Shown here: positions 51,950-60,642 of the stretch, in pieces
Layout of the letters: each line of letters starts with the position of its first letter
Numbering within the stretch: position 1 is the stretch's first letter
Source: Flavobacterium psychroterrae
GTDB lineage: Bacteria; Bacteroidota; Bacteroidia; Flavobacteriales; Flavobacteriaceae
NCBI RefSeq assembly: GCF_018380615.1
Contig: NZ_JAGYVZ010000013.1
Coordinates: 62,001 to 126,000, forward strand
Length of the DNA stretch: 64,000 bases
Direction of reading: 5' to 3'
The notes under the pieces: model-generated
What the model was told of the DNA's origin: nothing
Seen by the model: only the letters and a program-made list of their open reading frames with translations
Databases searched by the model: none
Translations under genes and position numbers: made by a program

Positions 51950-52570
51950 TTAGAATTTATACCCTAAAGATAACGAGAAAACTCCATTATGTACTTTGTC
52001 ACTTTCTTCAGCCTCAGTTTTGATAATATTAGATAATCCTAGGTTATATCTCGCCCCAACAGAAATATTTTTTGTAAAATCATATACAGCACCCAAGTTT
52101 AAGCCAAAATCAATTGTTTTATAAAAATCTTTAATGCTAATGTCTGTATTCAAACCATTAACTTTTGTTTTACCATTTGCACTAACTAAAAATCCAATCT
52201 GCGGTCCTGCCTCTATAGCTAACTTTTCAATTGCATAATATTTAAACATTATTGGCACATTAATGTAACCTAAATTATACATAAGTTTGGTTTTATAATA
52301 TTGATAATTATTTCCATCATAAAAGTTACCTGCATATTTTAATTTTGCGCCTTGTTGTGAATATAATATTTCTGGTTGAATTGAAAAATTTTTCAATAAT
52401 TTAATCTCTACAAAAACACCAACATTGAATCCAACCCTTGATTTGAAACCATTAACGTCTCCCAAGAAATTGGAAATATTTCCACCACCTTTTAATCCAA
52501 ATTTCGTTTCTTGTGCGTTTGCAAATCCAAATACTATAATGGCAATCATACATAAAATAACTTTTTTCAT
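51950..52570 (-). CDS. Outer-membrane beta-barrel protein, array member 1
   Basis: The 206-residue protein (ATG 52568-52570) has a signal peptide ending FANAQ (near residue 20) and an OMP_b-brl_2-type barrel: AKLKYAGNF, SIQPEILYSQQGAKLKYAG, YINVPIMFKYYAIEKLAIEA and a terminal YKF. A reading of 262 residues begins far upstream in noncoding sequence and is discarded. Its last 80 codons match those of member 2 almost exactly, while the first halves differ. Such barrels are porin-like or structural; the function is unknown. Confidence 0.85.
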   Translation of the reverse strand: MKKVILCMIAIIVFGFANAQETKFGLKGGGNISNFLGDVNGFKSRVGFNVGVFVEIKLLKNFSIQPEILYSQQGAKLKYAGNFYDGNNYQYYKTKLMYNLGYINVPIMFKYYAIEKLAIEAGPQIGFLVSANGKTKVNGLNTDISIKDFYKTIDFGLNLGAVYDFTKNISVGARYNLGLSNIIKTEAEESDKVHNGVFSLSLGYKF

Positions 52571-52634
52571 TTTCATACTTAATTCATTGATGTGTAAAAG
52601 TAGTCTTTTTCTTTCAATATAAAAATGAAATAAT

Positions 52635-52664
52635 AAAAAACCTTCCGGATTAAGGAAGGTTTTA
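52635..52664 (-). terminator. CCTTCC-type terminator between array members 1 and 2
   Basis: AACCTTCC and GGAAGGTTTT form a stem over GGATTAA. The hairpin and the 3' ends of the two genes it serves are nearly identical copies of each other. Confidence 0.8.
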
Positions 52665-52685
52665 TAATATATTCGGAAAAAATAA

Positions 52686-53309
52686 TTAGAATTTATATCC
52701 AACAGATAACGAAAATACTCCATTATGTACTTTGTCACTATCTTCAGCCTCAGTTTTGATAATATTAGATAATCCTAAGTTATATCTCGCCCCAACAGAA
52801 ATATTTTCTGTTAAATAATATCCAGCACCAAAGTTTAAGCCAAAATCGGTCGATTTAAACATATCTTTTACATCCATTTCATTCGTTCGACTAAAACCAT
52901 CTAATTTCGTTTTAGTTTTAGCAGAAGTCAAAAATCCAATTTGAGGACCTAATTCAACTGAAAACTTTTCTGTTGCGTAGTATCTAAACATAACTGGTAC
53001 ATTAATATATCCCAAATTAAAGTTGACATCACCTGTATAAAAGTTTCCATCAACTTCTGCCCCTACATTCTTAAATTTTGCTCCTTGAGTAGAATATAGA
53101 AGTTCTGGTTGTAAAGCAAATTTTTCCGATAATTTTATTTCTACAAAACCCCCTATATTAAATCCAACTCTAGATGCCAAATCTATACCGTCTGTATCTC
53201 CAGAAAAGTTTGAGACATTCAAGCCTCCTTTAATACCAAATTTTACATCTTGTGCACTAGCAAATGTAAATGCCATAACTGCAATTGCAGATAAAAGAAC
53301 TTTTTTCAT
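52686..53309 (-). CDS. Outer-membrane beta-barrel protein, array member 2
   Basis: The 207-residue protein (ATG 53307-53309) has a signal peptide ending FASAQ (residue 19) and the same barrel family as member 1 (IKGGLNVSNFSGDTDGID, LQPELLYSTQGAKFKN, YINVPVMFRYYATEKFSVEL, terminal VGYKF). The C-terminal part is nearly identical to member 1. It has its own terminator downstream and its own upstream region. Confidence 0.86.
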   Translation of the reverse strand: MKKVLLSAIAVMAFTFASAQDVKFGIKGGLNVSNFSGDTDGIDLASRVGFNIGGFVEIKLSEKFALQPELLYSTQGAKFKNVGAEVDGNFYTGDVNFNLGYINVPVMFRYYATEKFSVELGPQIGFLTSAKTKTKLDGFSRTNEMDVKDMFKSTDFGLNFGAGYYLTENISVGARYNLGLSNIIKTEAEDSDKVHNGVFSLSVGYKF

Positions 53310-53388
53310 CTTTACTTTATTATTATTATTATTATCATTTTACAAAATATTAAAAAGCAATAAAAAATTATATAAATGCTTTTTTAAC

Positions 53389-53420
53389 AAAAAAAACCTT
53401 CCTGATTAAAGGAAGGTTTA
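53389..53420 (-). terminator. CCTTCC-type terminator between members 2 and 3
   Basis: AACCTTCC and GGAAGGTTTA form a stem over TGATTAAA. Confidence 0.8.
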
Positions 53421-53443
53421 TTAGTATGAAATATCTAATTAGA

Positions 53444-54052
53444 TTAGAATTTATATCCAACAGATAAAGAGAAAACGCTGTTATTCATTTTGAAATCTTC
53501 ACCATCTTCTGTTTTAGCAATATTTGATAAACCAAGATTGTAACGTAGACCTACAGAAAGATTTTCAGTAAAATCATATCCTGCACCAAAGTTTACTCCA
53601 AAATCAATTGATTCGTAATTATCTTTAACGTCTTGTTTACCAGAATCAGACATTCCATTATCAGAAAATTCATATTTGTCTTTTGCACTTAACAAAAATC
53701 CAATTTGTGGACCTGCCTCAACACTAAATTTTTCCGCTACATAATATTTAGCCATAACTGGAATATTTAAATAGCTTAAAAGTATTTTGTCTTCATAACT
53801 ATACCCTAAACCTGATTCTTCACTTTTTGCACCTTGAGTTGAGAATAAGATCTCAGGTTGAATTGCAAATTTATCAGTTAGTTTGATTTCAGCAAAACCA
53901 CCAACTTGAAAACCTACTAAAGATTTAGCATCTTCAGCATCTCCACCAAATGTAGAAAGGTTTGCACCAGCTTTAACTCCAAATCTTGTTTCTTGAGCGC
54001 TAACACTCATAAATGCCATAACTGCAACTGCAGATAAAAGAACTTTTTTCAT
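53444..54052 (-). CDS. Outer-membrane beta-barrel protein, array member 3
   Basis: The 202-residue protein has a signal peptide ending VSAQ (residue 19) and the array's barrel family (VKAGANLSTFGGDAEDAK, IQPEILFSTQGAKSEESG, YLNIPVMAKYYVAEKFSVEA, terminal VGYKF). It carries acidic loops (DGEDFKMNN). Its upstream 80 bases are closely related to the upstream region of member 5. Confidence 0.86.
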   Translation of the reverse strand: MKKVLLSAVAVMAFMSVSAQETRFGVKAGANLSTFGGDAEDAKSLVGFQVGGFAEIKLTDKFAIQPEILFSTQGAKSEESGLGYSYEDKILLSYLNIPVMAKYYVAEKFSVEAGPQIGFLLSAKDKYEFSDNGMSDSGKQDVKDNYESIDFGVNFGAGYDFTENLSVGLRYNLGLSNIAKTEDGEDFKMNNSVFSLSVGYKF

Positions 54053-54074
54053 TGTTATTTGTTTTTGGTTAAAT

Positions 54075-54155
54075 TAATCCGGAGCAAATAAAAATATACT
54101 TCCCAAAAAATTATTTGTATTTTAACATTCTTTGTAGTAACTAGGCGCAAAATCT
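54075..54155 (-). promoter_or_regulatory. Upstream region of array member 3, shared with member 5
   Basis: Both regions contain AAATATACTTCCCAAAAAA, then TTGTATTTTAACA and GTAACTAG in the same order. The other copy is at 55590-55670. It probably holds the promoter of each gene and may bind a common regulator. Confidence 0.5.
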
Positions 54156-54180
54156 TATTAAAAAGACTTTTTTAGGGAAT

Positions 54181-54210
54181 AAAAAAACCTTCCTGATTAG
54201 GGAAGGTTTT
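54181..54210 (-). terminator. CCTTCC-type terminator between members 3 and 4
   Basis: AACCTTCC and GGAAGGTTTT form a stem over TGATTAG. Confidence 0.8.
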
Positions 54211-54231
54211 TACAATATCTAGAATTACTGT

Positions 54232-54795
54232 TTAGAATTTGTACGCCGCAGTTAATGCTAAAACGTTATTTGTATATCTATTATCATAATAATATCCATC
54301 AAAACGATCGTTGTAATCGTAAACATTAGACAAACCAATAGTATAACGAATACCAACAGAGAAATTATCTGTGAAATTATATCCTGCTCCTAAATTAAAG
54401 GCAACATCAACTGATTTTTCATCTTCAATATTTTTACTGGAAACTAACAATCCAAGTTGTGGTCCGGCTTCAACACTAAATTGTTTCGTAATATAGTATT
54501 TAGCTAATACAGGAACATTGATATAGTTTAAATTTACCGTATAATCACGCTCACCATTATATCCATCAAATTTAGCTCCCTGAGCAGAAAACAAAAGTTC
54601 TGGCTGAATGAATAATTTTTTCCAAACATTGATTTCTGCAAAACCACCTAATTGAAAACCTACTAATGCATTAGACTCATCAGCACCACCAATAGTAGCA
54701 ATATTAAGACCTCCTTTTACTCCAAATCGAGTTTTTTGGGCATTTGCAAACCCGAATGCCATTATTGCAATAGCACATAAAATAATCTTCTTCAT
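54232..54795 (-). CDS. Outer-membrane beta-barrel protein, array member 4
   Basis: The 187-residue protein has a signal peptide ending FANAQ (near residue 20) and the array's barrel (VKGGLNIATIGGADESN, IQPELLFSAQGAKFDGYN, YINVPVLAKYYITKQFSVEA, terminal AAYKF). The last loops are rich in Tyr and Asp. It is the most diverged of the five array members at its C-terminus. Confidence 0.85.
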   Translation of the reverse strand: MKKIILCAIAIMAFGFANAQKTRFGVKGGLNIATIGGADESNALVGFQLGGFAEINVWKKLFIQPELLFSAQGAKFDGYNGERDYTVNLNYINVPVLAKYYITKQFSVEAGPQLGLLVSSKNIEDEKSVDVAFNLGAGYNFTDNFSVGIRYTIGLSNVYDYNDRFDGYYYDNRYTNNVLALTAAYKF

Positions 54796-54930
54796 TTTAT
54801 TTGTTTATGGTTAAAATTAATGGCGCAAATATAAAACTATAGAAAGGGAAAAAAGTAATTTTTTTAACAAAAATTTTTATAATCGAATACAATTATGTTA
54901 AAATAAAATTATTGTTAATTAATGCTAATA

Positions 54931-54965
54931 AAAAAAGCCTCCCATGTTTGGAAGGCTTGTTTTTT
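54931..54965 (-). terminator. Terminator between members 4 and 5
   Basis: AAGCCTCCC and GGAAGGCTT form a stem with one A-C mispair, then a T run (minus strand: A run). Confidence 0.75.
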
Positions 54966-54980
54966 ATAAAATTGTGTATT

Positions 54981-55565
54981 TTAGAATTTATATGCTAAAG
55001 ATAATGCAAGGTTGCTGTTTTTAGCACTGTCATAGTACTCCTCTTCGTTATCAACATCTGAATTTTCAGCAATTGGTGATATACCAATTGTGTAACGAAG
55101 ATTAATTGAAAGATTTTCAGTAAAGTAGAATCCAGCTCCTACATTAAATCCAAAATCTACAGATTTAAATCCATCTTTAACATCTTCACCTTCAGATTTT
55201 GCAGATAATAAAACACCAAGTTGAGGACCTGCTTCAACACTAAATTTTGGAACAATATAGTATTTAGCTAAAACAGGAATATTCAAATAATTTAATTTGA
55301 CATCAATGTCTCCAAATAGCGGTCCAGTTTCAAATGTACTTCCTTGTGCAGAATATAAAAGTTCTGGTTGGATAGCAAACTTGTCAGTTATTTTGATTTC
55401 AGCAAAACCTCCAACGTGAAAGCCTACCAAAGATTTACTATCTTCAACATCTCCTCCTACGATATTAGAAAGGTTTAATCCTCCTTTTACTCCAAATCTA
55501 GTTGATTGTGCATTTGTAAATCCAAATGCCATTACTGCAATTGCAGATAAAATTATTTTTTTCAT
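54981..55565 (-). CDS. Outer-membrane beta-barrel protein, array member 5
   Basis: The 194-residue protein has a signal peptide ending FTNAQ (near residue 20) and the array's barrel (VKGGLNLSNIVGGDVEDSK, IQPELLYSAQGSTFETGP, YLNIPVLAKYYIVPKFSVEA, terminal LAYKF). It shares an upstream region with member 3, and its own terminator lies behind it. Confidence 0.85.
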   Translation of the reverse strand: MKKIILSAIAVMAFGFTNAQSTRFGVKGGLNLSNIVGGDVEDSKSLVGFHVGGFAEIKITDKFAIQPELLYSAQGSTFETGPLFGDIDVKLNYLNIPVLAKYYIVPKFSVEAGPQLGVLLSAKSEGEDVKDGFKSVDFGFNVGAGFYFTENLSINLRYTIGISPIAENSDVDNEEEYYDSAKNSNLALSLAYKF

Positions 55566-55589
55566 TTTTATAAGTTTTGATTAAATTTA

Positions 55590-55670
55590 ATAATCAAATA
55601 TAAAAATATACTTCCCAAAAAAGAACTTGTATTTTAACAAATAAAGTGGTAACTAGAGACTTAATCCTAC
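55590..55670 (-). promoter_or_regulatory. Upstream region of array member 5, shared with member 3
   Basis: Contains a -7 match (TATATTTG on the minus strand, 55602-55595) and the same AAATATACTTCCCAAAAAA to GTAACTAG order as 54075-54155. Confidence 0.5.
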
Positions 55671-55722
55671 TAAAAACAAACTTATGCATTTTTATTTGTT
55701 ACATCTTAAACAAGCATAAAAG

Positions 55723-55752
55723 AAAAAACCTTCCTGATAATAGAAAGGTTTT
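55723..55752 (-). terminator. CCTTCC-type terminator after member 6
   Basis: AAACCTTCCT and AGAAAGGTTT form a weaker stem over GATAAT; it follows the member 6 stop codon on the minus strand. Confidence 0.7.
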
Positions 55753-55776
55753 AATAATTATTACTTTATAAAAGTG

Positions 55777-56292
55777 TTAGAAATGCAATGCAAAACCAAT
55801 GTTGAATTGTAAAACATCTTTACCATAATCTTCGTTTAAAGTTATGTTATAACGAAGTCCAGGCTCAACAGAAACATTTTTTCCAATGAACCATGCGTAA
55901 CCTCCCTGAATTCCTAAGTAAGATGGATTTTCATCTGCATCTTTAATACTTGCTCCGGTATATGAAAGCTCAACAGGAATTTTATTGATTACATAATACT
56001 TTGCTCCTACTTTATAAGAAAAAATAGAACTTGCATAATCCTGACCATTATCACCGTAACCTAATCCGGCTTTTACAGCTAAATTATCCATTACAAAATA
56101 TCCGCCTTCAGCGCCAATATTCCATGAAGTTGTTCCATCCTCAGATCTTAATGCAAAACCTGTGTTTCCTGTTCCGGTTGCTCCAAAAGAAGTATTTCCT
56201 TCAATAAGGTACTTTCCTTTTTTAGTTTGCTCTTGTGCATTAGCAAAACTAACTGTCATTACTGCAATCGCAGCTAAAATAATTTTTTTCAT
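55777..56292 (-). CDS. Outer-membrane beta-barrel protein, array member 6 (different family)
   Basis: The 171-residue protein has a signal peptide ending FANAQ and a barrel that does not resemble members 1-5. It begins KGKYLIEGNTSFGATGTGNT and ends FALHF; the strand WNIGAEGGYFVMDNLAVKAG is typical of small OmpW/OmpX-like barrels. Length is short for a porin. It belongs to the same minus-strand array but has a separate origin. Confidence 0.78.
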   Translation of the reverse strand: MKKIILAAIAVMTVSFANAQEQTKKGKYLIEGNTSFGATGTGNTGFALRSEDGTTSWNIGAEGGYFVMDNLAVKAGLGYGDNGQDYASSIFSYKVGAKYYVINKIPVELSYTGASIKDADENPSYLGIQGGYAWFIGKNVSVEPGLRYNITLNEDYGKDVLQFNIGFALHF

Positions 56293-56524
56293 AGTTCGTT
56301 TTTTGTTTGTTATTATCTTATAAAACTAATCTTATACTTGTTAAATAATGTCCGCTATAAGCCAACGAAGTATTAAAATAAGACAGAATTTAATTACAAA
56401 CAATTATCTGGATTTCAGCACATTAAAACTAAAATCATAAAATTACGCTCTAAAAAATCACAAATAGATGTTAATTTTATAAATTATTTAATCCGATTAA
56501 TAAAACAATAAAATCAAAATAATG

Positions 56525-56532
56525 TAGTTTTG
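56525..56532 (+). promoter_or_regulatory. -7 promoter element for the plus-strand barrel gene
   Basis: TAGTTTTG matches TAnnTTTG, 46 bases before ATG 56579. No clear TTG at the usual distance. Confidence 0.45.
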
Positions 56533-56578
56533 ACTAATAGATACATTTAAAAATACCAAATTTTAAAAAAACACTTTT

Positions 56579-57145
56579 ATGAAAAAAATAATTTTAGCAG
56601 CTGTTTTGTTCATTGCAACATCAGCTACAATACAAGCACAATTAGTACAATTTGGAGTTAAGGCAGGGGTTAACTTTGCTAGCCAGCCTGGAGATGCATC
56701 ATTAGACGGTGTGGCATTTGATAAAGATGGAATTACTAGCTATCATGTGGGTGTGGTTGCAGAAATAAAATTATTAGAAAAATTCGCTATTCAACCAGAG
56801 CTTTTATATTCTACTCAAGGAGCAACTTACAAATTTGCTGATGCTCAGGAAGATTTTAAAAATGAATTAGCTTATTTATCTATTCCTGTAATGGCTAAAA
56901 TCTACGTTACAAAATCATTAAGCTTAGAAGTTGGACCACAAGCTTCATTTTTAGTAAGCCAAAAAAACAAAGTAGATTTTGAAGATGCTAATACTTTTGA
57001 TTTTGCTATTAACGCAGGTTTAGGATTAAAAATCACTAAAAGTATATTTGTACAAGGTCGCTATAGTTTAGGATTAACAGATGTTTCTTCTAATGCTAAT
57101 GTTACAAATTCAGTAGTTCAGCTTTCTGCTGGATTCTTGTTCTAA
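56579..57145 (+). CDS. Outer-membrane beta-barrel protein, array member 7 (opposite strand)
   Basis: The 188-residue protein has a signal peptide ending IQAQ (near residue 20) and belongs to the same barrel family as members 1-5 (VKAGVNFASQPGDASLDG, IQPELLYSTQGATYKFAD, YLSIPVMAKIYVTKSLSLEV). It is on the opposite strand, divergent from member 6, and ends with a terminal phenylalanine (GFLF). It shows that the family is spread across both strands here. Confidence 0.86.
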   Translation: MKKIILAAVLFIATSATIQAQLVQFGVKAGVNFASQPGDASLDGVAFDKDGITSYHVGVVAEIKLLEKFAIQPELLYSTQGATYKFADAQEDFKNELAYLSIPVMAKIYVTKSLSLEVGPQASFLVSQKNKVDFEDANTFDFAINAGLGLKITKSIFVQGRYSLGLTDVSSNANVTNSVVQLSAGFLF

Positions 57146-57167
57146 AAAGAATATCACATACTTTTAT

Positions 57168-57200
57168 AAAAACCGTTCTATTAATTAGAACGGTTTTTTT
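57168..57200 (+). terminator. Terminator of array member 7
   Basis: AAAACCGTTCTA and TAGAACGGTTTT form a stem over TTAAT, then a T run. Confidence 0.88.
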
Positions 57201-57211
57201 ATTTTTACCAA

Positions 57212-57320
57212 GTTCAATGGCAATGTCAATTTCAATATCAATTTCAATGGCAATGTCAATTTCAATTTCAATGGCAATGCAAGAATCAATGGCAATGTCA
57301 ATTACAAAATCAAAGCAATG
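57212..57320 (+). repeat. TCAATN-type 6-bp tandem array
   Basis: About 90 bases consist of imperfect 6-bp units, CAATGG, CAATGT, CAATTT, CAATAT and CAATTT in sequence, then a less regular tail. It lies between the member-7 terminator and aroQ. It is not coding and shows no hairpin. Confidence 0.75.
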
Positions 57321-57414
57321 TTATTGAAGAATTAATTTAGCTTAATTGAACTTATATTTCTTATATGGTTTAAAAAAATCTAAATGTTTTAACTCGAAAA
57401 ATATACCTTTAAAT

Positions 57415-57828
57415 ATGAAAATCTGCATAATCAACGGACCCAATTTGAATCTATTAGGAAAAAGAGAACCTGAAGTTTACGGAAGTCAAACTTTTGAAGA
57501 TTATTTTGAAACGTTGCAAACCAAATTTCCTAACATCGAACTTTCTTATTATCAAAGTAATATTGAAGGTGAATTAATTGGAAAAATTCAGGAAGTTGGT
57601 TTTTCTTTTGACGGAATTATTCTGAATGCCGGCGCTTATACGCATACTTCAATAGGTTTGGGCGATGCAATAAAGGCCGTTACAACTCCCGTTATCGAAG
57701 TTCATATCTCAAATACTTATGCGCGCGAAAGCTTTAGACATCAATCGTATTTGTCCGGAAATGCAAAAGGAGTTATTTTAGGTTTTGGATTAAAAAGCTA
57801 CGAATTAGCTATTCAATCTTTTTTGTAA
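57415..57828 (+). CDS. aroQ: 3-Dehydroquinate dehydratase, type II
   Basis: AroQ removes water from 3-dehydroquinate in the shikimate pathway. The 137-residue protein begins MKICIINGPNLNLLGKREP with the type II motif; further matches are YYQSNIEGELI, NAGAYTHTSIGLGDAI (with catalytic His) and VIEVHISN. I chose ATG 57415 because the codons before it do not match the family. Length is normal. It probably has its own promoter. Confidence 0.95.
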   Translation: MKICIINGPNLNLLGKREPEVYGSQTFEDYFETLQTKFPNIELSYYQSNIEGELIGKIQEVGFSFDGIILNAGAYTHTSIGLGDAIKAVTTPVIEVHISNTYARESFRHQSYLSGNAKGVILGFGLKSYELAIQSFL

Positions 57829-57894
57829 GCTTTGACTTCGTTCTGCCTGACAGCAATTTAACAAATTTTTAATAAGCTCATTTTTAACTTATTC

Positions 57895-57902
57895 TATTTT
57901 TG
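57895..57902 (+). promoter_or_regulatory. -7 promoter element for the DUF5686 gene
   Basis: TATTTTTG, 17 bases before ATG 57920, matches TAnnTTTG. Confidence 0.5.
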
Positions 57903-57919
57903 TTAGAGAAACCACTTTC

Positions 57920-60412
57920 ATGAAAAACTGTATTTTATTTGCCTTTTTATTTTTTTCGATTTCCAATTTTGCCCAAATAAAGGGAACAATTTCAGACGAA
58001 AAAGGTAATCCTTTGCCATTCGTTTCTGTATTTGAAGAAAACACGTATAGCGGAACAACTTCTAACGAACAGGGAAAATACCAGCTTAACGTAAAAGAAG
58101 TTGGCAAAAACAAAATCACTTTTCAATATTTGGGATTTAAAACCCAAAAAATAGCTGTTTCTGCTGATTCAAAAACAATAACTCTTGATGTAAAAATGCT
58201 CGAAGAAAGCTTTACATTAAATGAAGTTGTAATCGATCCGAAAAACAATCCTGCCGATGCTATCATAAAAAGTGCAATTGCGAATAAAAAAGACAACTCT
58301 GATAAAACTGCGCGATTTACTGCTGATTTTTATTCGAAGGGAATGTTTAAAGTCAAAGATTTACCTAAAAAAATTCTTGGCAAAAAAGTAGATCTTGGTG
58401 ATGACATGTCATCAAATCTGGATTCGACAGGAACAGGAATATTGTATTTATCTGAAACTATTTCCAAAATTACTTTTGAAAAAAAACCCAACAAATTAAA
58501 GGAGAAAATTATTGCTTCTAAAATCTCCGGAAACAATAAAGGATACAGTTATAATACTGCTTCTCTATCGACTTATGATTTTTATGATAACAGTTTAGAT
58601 TTCGACATTAAACTCATCTCTCCTATTGCTGATAATGGTTTCAGTTATTATAAATACAAACTCGAAGGCACTTTTTATGACGATAATAATCAGCAAGTTT
58701 ATAAAATTAAAGTAATCCCAAAACGTGATAAGGAACCCGTTTTTGAAGGTTATATTTATATTGTCGATGATAGTTTTGCAATTTACGCGATAGATTTAGA
58801 CATAAAAGGATATCGCATGAAAAATGAATTTACCGAAGTAATGAACTTAAAACAAAGCTTTAGTTACAATGAAAAAAATAAAATCTGGACAAAAAATGCT
58901 CAAACTCTTGATTTTACTGCTGGAATCTTTGGAATAAAATTCTCCGGAAAATTTAATTACATATATTCAAACTATGAATTTCCGAGTTCTTTTGAAAAGA
59001 GAACTTTTGGAAATGAAGTTGTTGCTTTTGAACTTAATGCCAATAAAAAAGATGAGACTTTCTGGAATGAAATTCGTCCAATTCCGCTAACTCTTGAAGA
59101 AAGTACAGATTATACAAAGAAAGACAGTTTGCTAATTATTCGGAAATCTCAGAAATATACTGATTCAATAGATGCCAAAAACAACAAATTCAAATTTACG
59201 GACATCTTAATGGGTTATGATTACAAAAACACTTTCAAAAAATATTCATTCAATTATAAAGGATTATTAAATCTGACTTCATTGAGTTTTAATACTGTGC
59301 AGGGATTTAATTTAGATTCTGGTTTTTCGTTTAAAAAATGGAATGAAGACGAAGGAAAAAGCACTTCAATAAGTACCACTTTTAATTATGGTTTTTCAGA
59401 TGAACGTTTTCGTGTTGTTGGCGAATTCAGTCATAAATTCAACAATATAAATTATGCCACTATTTCGGCTTCGGGAGGAAGTAAAACTGCACAATTTAAT
59501 AGTGCGCAGCCTATCAGTAAATTGGTTAATTCAATAAGTTCTTTATTTTTTAAAGATAATTATATGAAGTTGTACAATCTTGAATTTGCCCAAATTAACT
59601 ATTCGCAGAATGTTTTAAACGGTGTAAATTTGATTGGAAAAGTGGCTTATGAGCAACGAAAACCTCTTTTTAATACAACCGATTATTCTTTCTTCAAAAG
59701 GGATGATATATATTCCTCAAATAATCCGTTGGCACCAAATGATTTTACAACTCCGGCCTTTGATCCGCATCATTTATTTAAAGCGTCGCTAAATGCCCAA
59801 ATCAACTTTGGAAATAAATACATTTCAAGACCTGACGGAAGGTATAATTTCAAAAATGATAAATATCCAACCGTCTTTTTAAGTTTTGAAAAAGCATTTG
59901 CCGCAAGCGAGAAAAAATATGAATTTGAACGAATTGGAGCATCTGTACAATATGATTTGTCGCTAGGAAATAAAGGAATTCTGGGAATGAATTTAAGAGC
60001 AGGAAAGTTTTTTAATGCCGAAAATATTTCGTTTATCGATTACAGACATTTTAACGGAAACCAAACTCATATTGGCACAAGTGATCGCTATTTGAACGTT
60101 TTTAATTTAATGCCGTATTACGCAAACAGTACAAATGACAGTTATTTTGAAATGCATTTAGAGCACAATGACAAGGGATTTTTAATGAATAAAATTCCGT
60201 TATTGAATCTCTTGAAATCGACTATGAATTTAGGATTTCATTCTCTGGCAATTCCGGACAGAAAACCTTACACTGAATTTACGGTTGGTTTAGACAATCT
60301 GGGATTCGGGAAATTTAAATTATTCAGATTGGATTATGTTCATTCGTATCAAGGCGGATTTCAACAAAATGGTGTTGTGTTTGGATTGAAGATTTTGAAT
60401 GTTTTGAATTAG
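57920..60412 (+). CDS. DUF5686 outer-membrane protein with carboxypeptidase-like regulatory domain
   Basis: The 830-residue protein has a signal peptide (to about residue 20, ISNFAQ), a CarboxypepD_reg-like beta domain at about 21-105 (IKGTISDEKGNPLPFVSVFE), and a long DUF5686 part. That part has barrel-like strands near the C-terminus (GNKGILGMNLRAGKFFNAEN, ending LKILNVLN). DUF5686 proteins are membrane-associated and found mainly in Bacteroidota; their role is unknown. It stands alone, between aroQ and a repeat-rich gap. Confidence 0.85.
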   Translation: MKNCILFAFLFFSISNFAQIKGTISDEKGNPLPFVSVFEENTYSGTTSNEQGKYQLNVKEVGKNKITFQYLGFKTQKIAVSADSKTITLDVKMLEESFTLNEVVIDPKNNPADAIIKSAIANKKDNSDKTARFTADFYSKGMFKVKDLPKKILGKKVDLGDDMSSNLDSTGTGILYLSETISKITFEKKPNKLKEKIIASKISGNNKGYSYNTASLSTYDFYDNSLDFDIKLISPIADNGFSYYKYKLEGTFYDDNNQQVYKIKVIPKRDKEPVFEGYIYIVDDSFAIYAIDLDIKGYRMKNEFTEVMNLKQSFSYNEKNKIWTKNAQTLDFTAGIFGIKFSGKFNYIYSNYEFPSSFEKRTFGNEVVAFELNANKKDETFWNEIRPIPLTLEESTDYTKKDSLLIIRKSQKYTDSIDAKNNKFKFTDILMGYDYKNTFKKYSFNYKGLLNLTSLSFNTVQGFNLDSGFSFKKWNEDEGKSTSISTTFNYGFSDERFRVVGEFSHKFNNINYATISASGGSKTAQFNSAQPISKLVNSISSLFFKDNYMKLYNLEFAQINYSQNVLNGVNLIGKVAYEQRKPLFNTTDYSFFKRDDIYSSNNPLAPNDFTTPAFDPHHLFKASLNAQINFGNKYISRPDGRYNFKNDKYPTVFLSFEKAFAASEKKYEFERIGASVQYDLSLGNKGILGMNLRAGKFFNAENISFIDYRHFNGNQTHIGTSDRYLNVFNLMPYYANSTNDSYFEMHLEHNDKGFLMNKIPLLNLLKSTMNLGFHSLAIPDRKPYTEFTVGLDNLGFGKFKLFRLDYVHSYQGGFQQNGVVFGLKILNVLN

Positions 60413-60424
60413 AGGAGAAAGATG

Positions 60425-60456
60425 CTAAGTTACTGAGGTTCTAAGTTGCTAAGTTT
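60425..60456 (+). repeat. CTRAGNNN 8-bp array, forward arm
   Basis: Four exact 8-bp units: CTAAGTTA, CTGAGGTT, CTAAGTTG and CTAAGTTT. The inverted partner array is at 60791-60822. Confidence 0.85.
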
Positions 60457-60642
60457 TCACAATCTTGTCATCTCATTCGACAAGATGTGCTTTTATTAAA
60501 CAACTAGTTTCTGGTTCACATCATACCTACAATCTTGTCATCTAGATCACATGCGCTAAGAAGCACTGTTGACGAGCAGCTGGATGTGACTTCTCCTGCG
60601 TCGAAGTGACAAAAAAACCGCAAATTTCTTATTACCCAATAT

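Noticed and set aside
51950..52738. A 262-residue form of barrel gene 1
   Set aside because: The extra N-terminal codons run backwards through the member-2 terminator and 3' end; the signal peptide begins at the inner ATG at 52570.
57212..57320. CRISPR array
   Set aside because: Units are 6 bases with no spacers, and there are no cas genes nearby.
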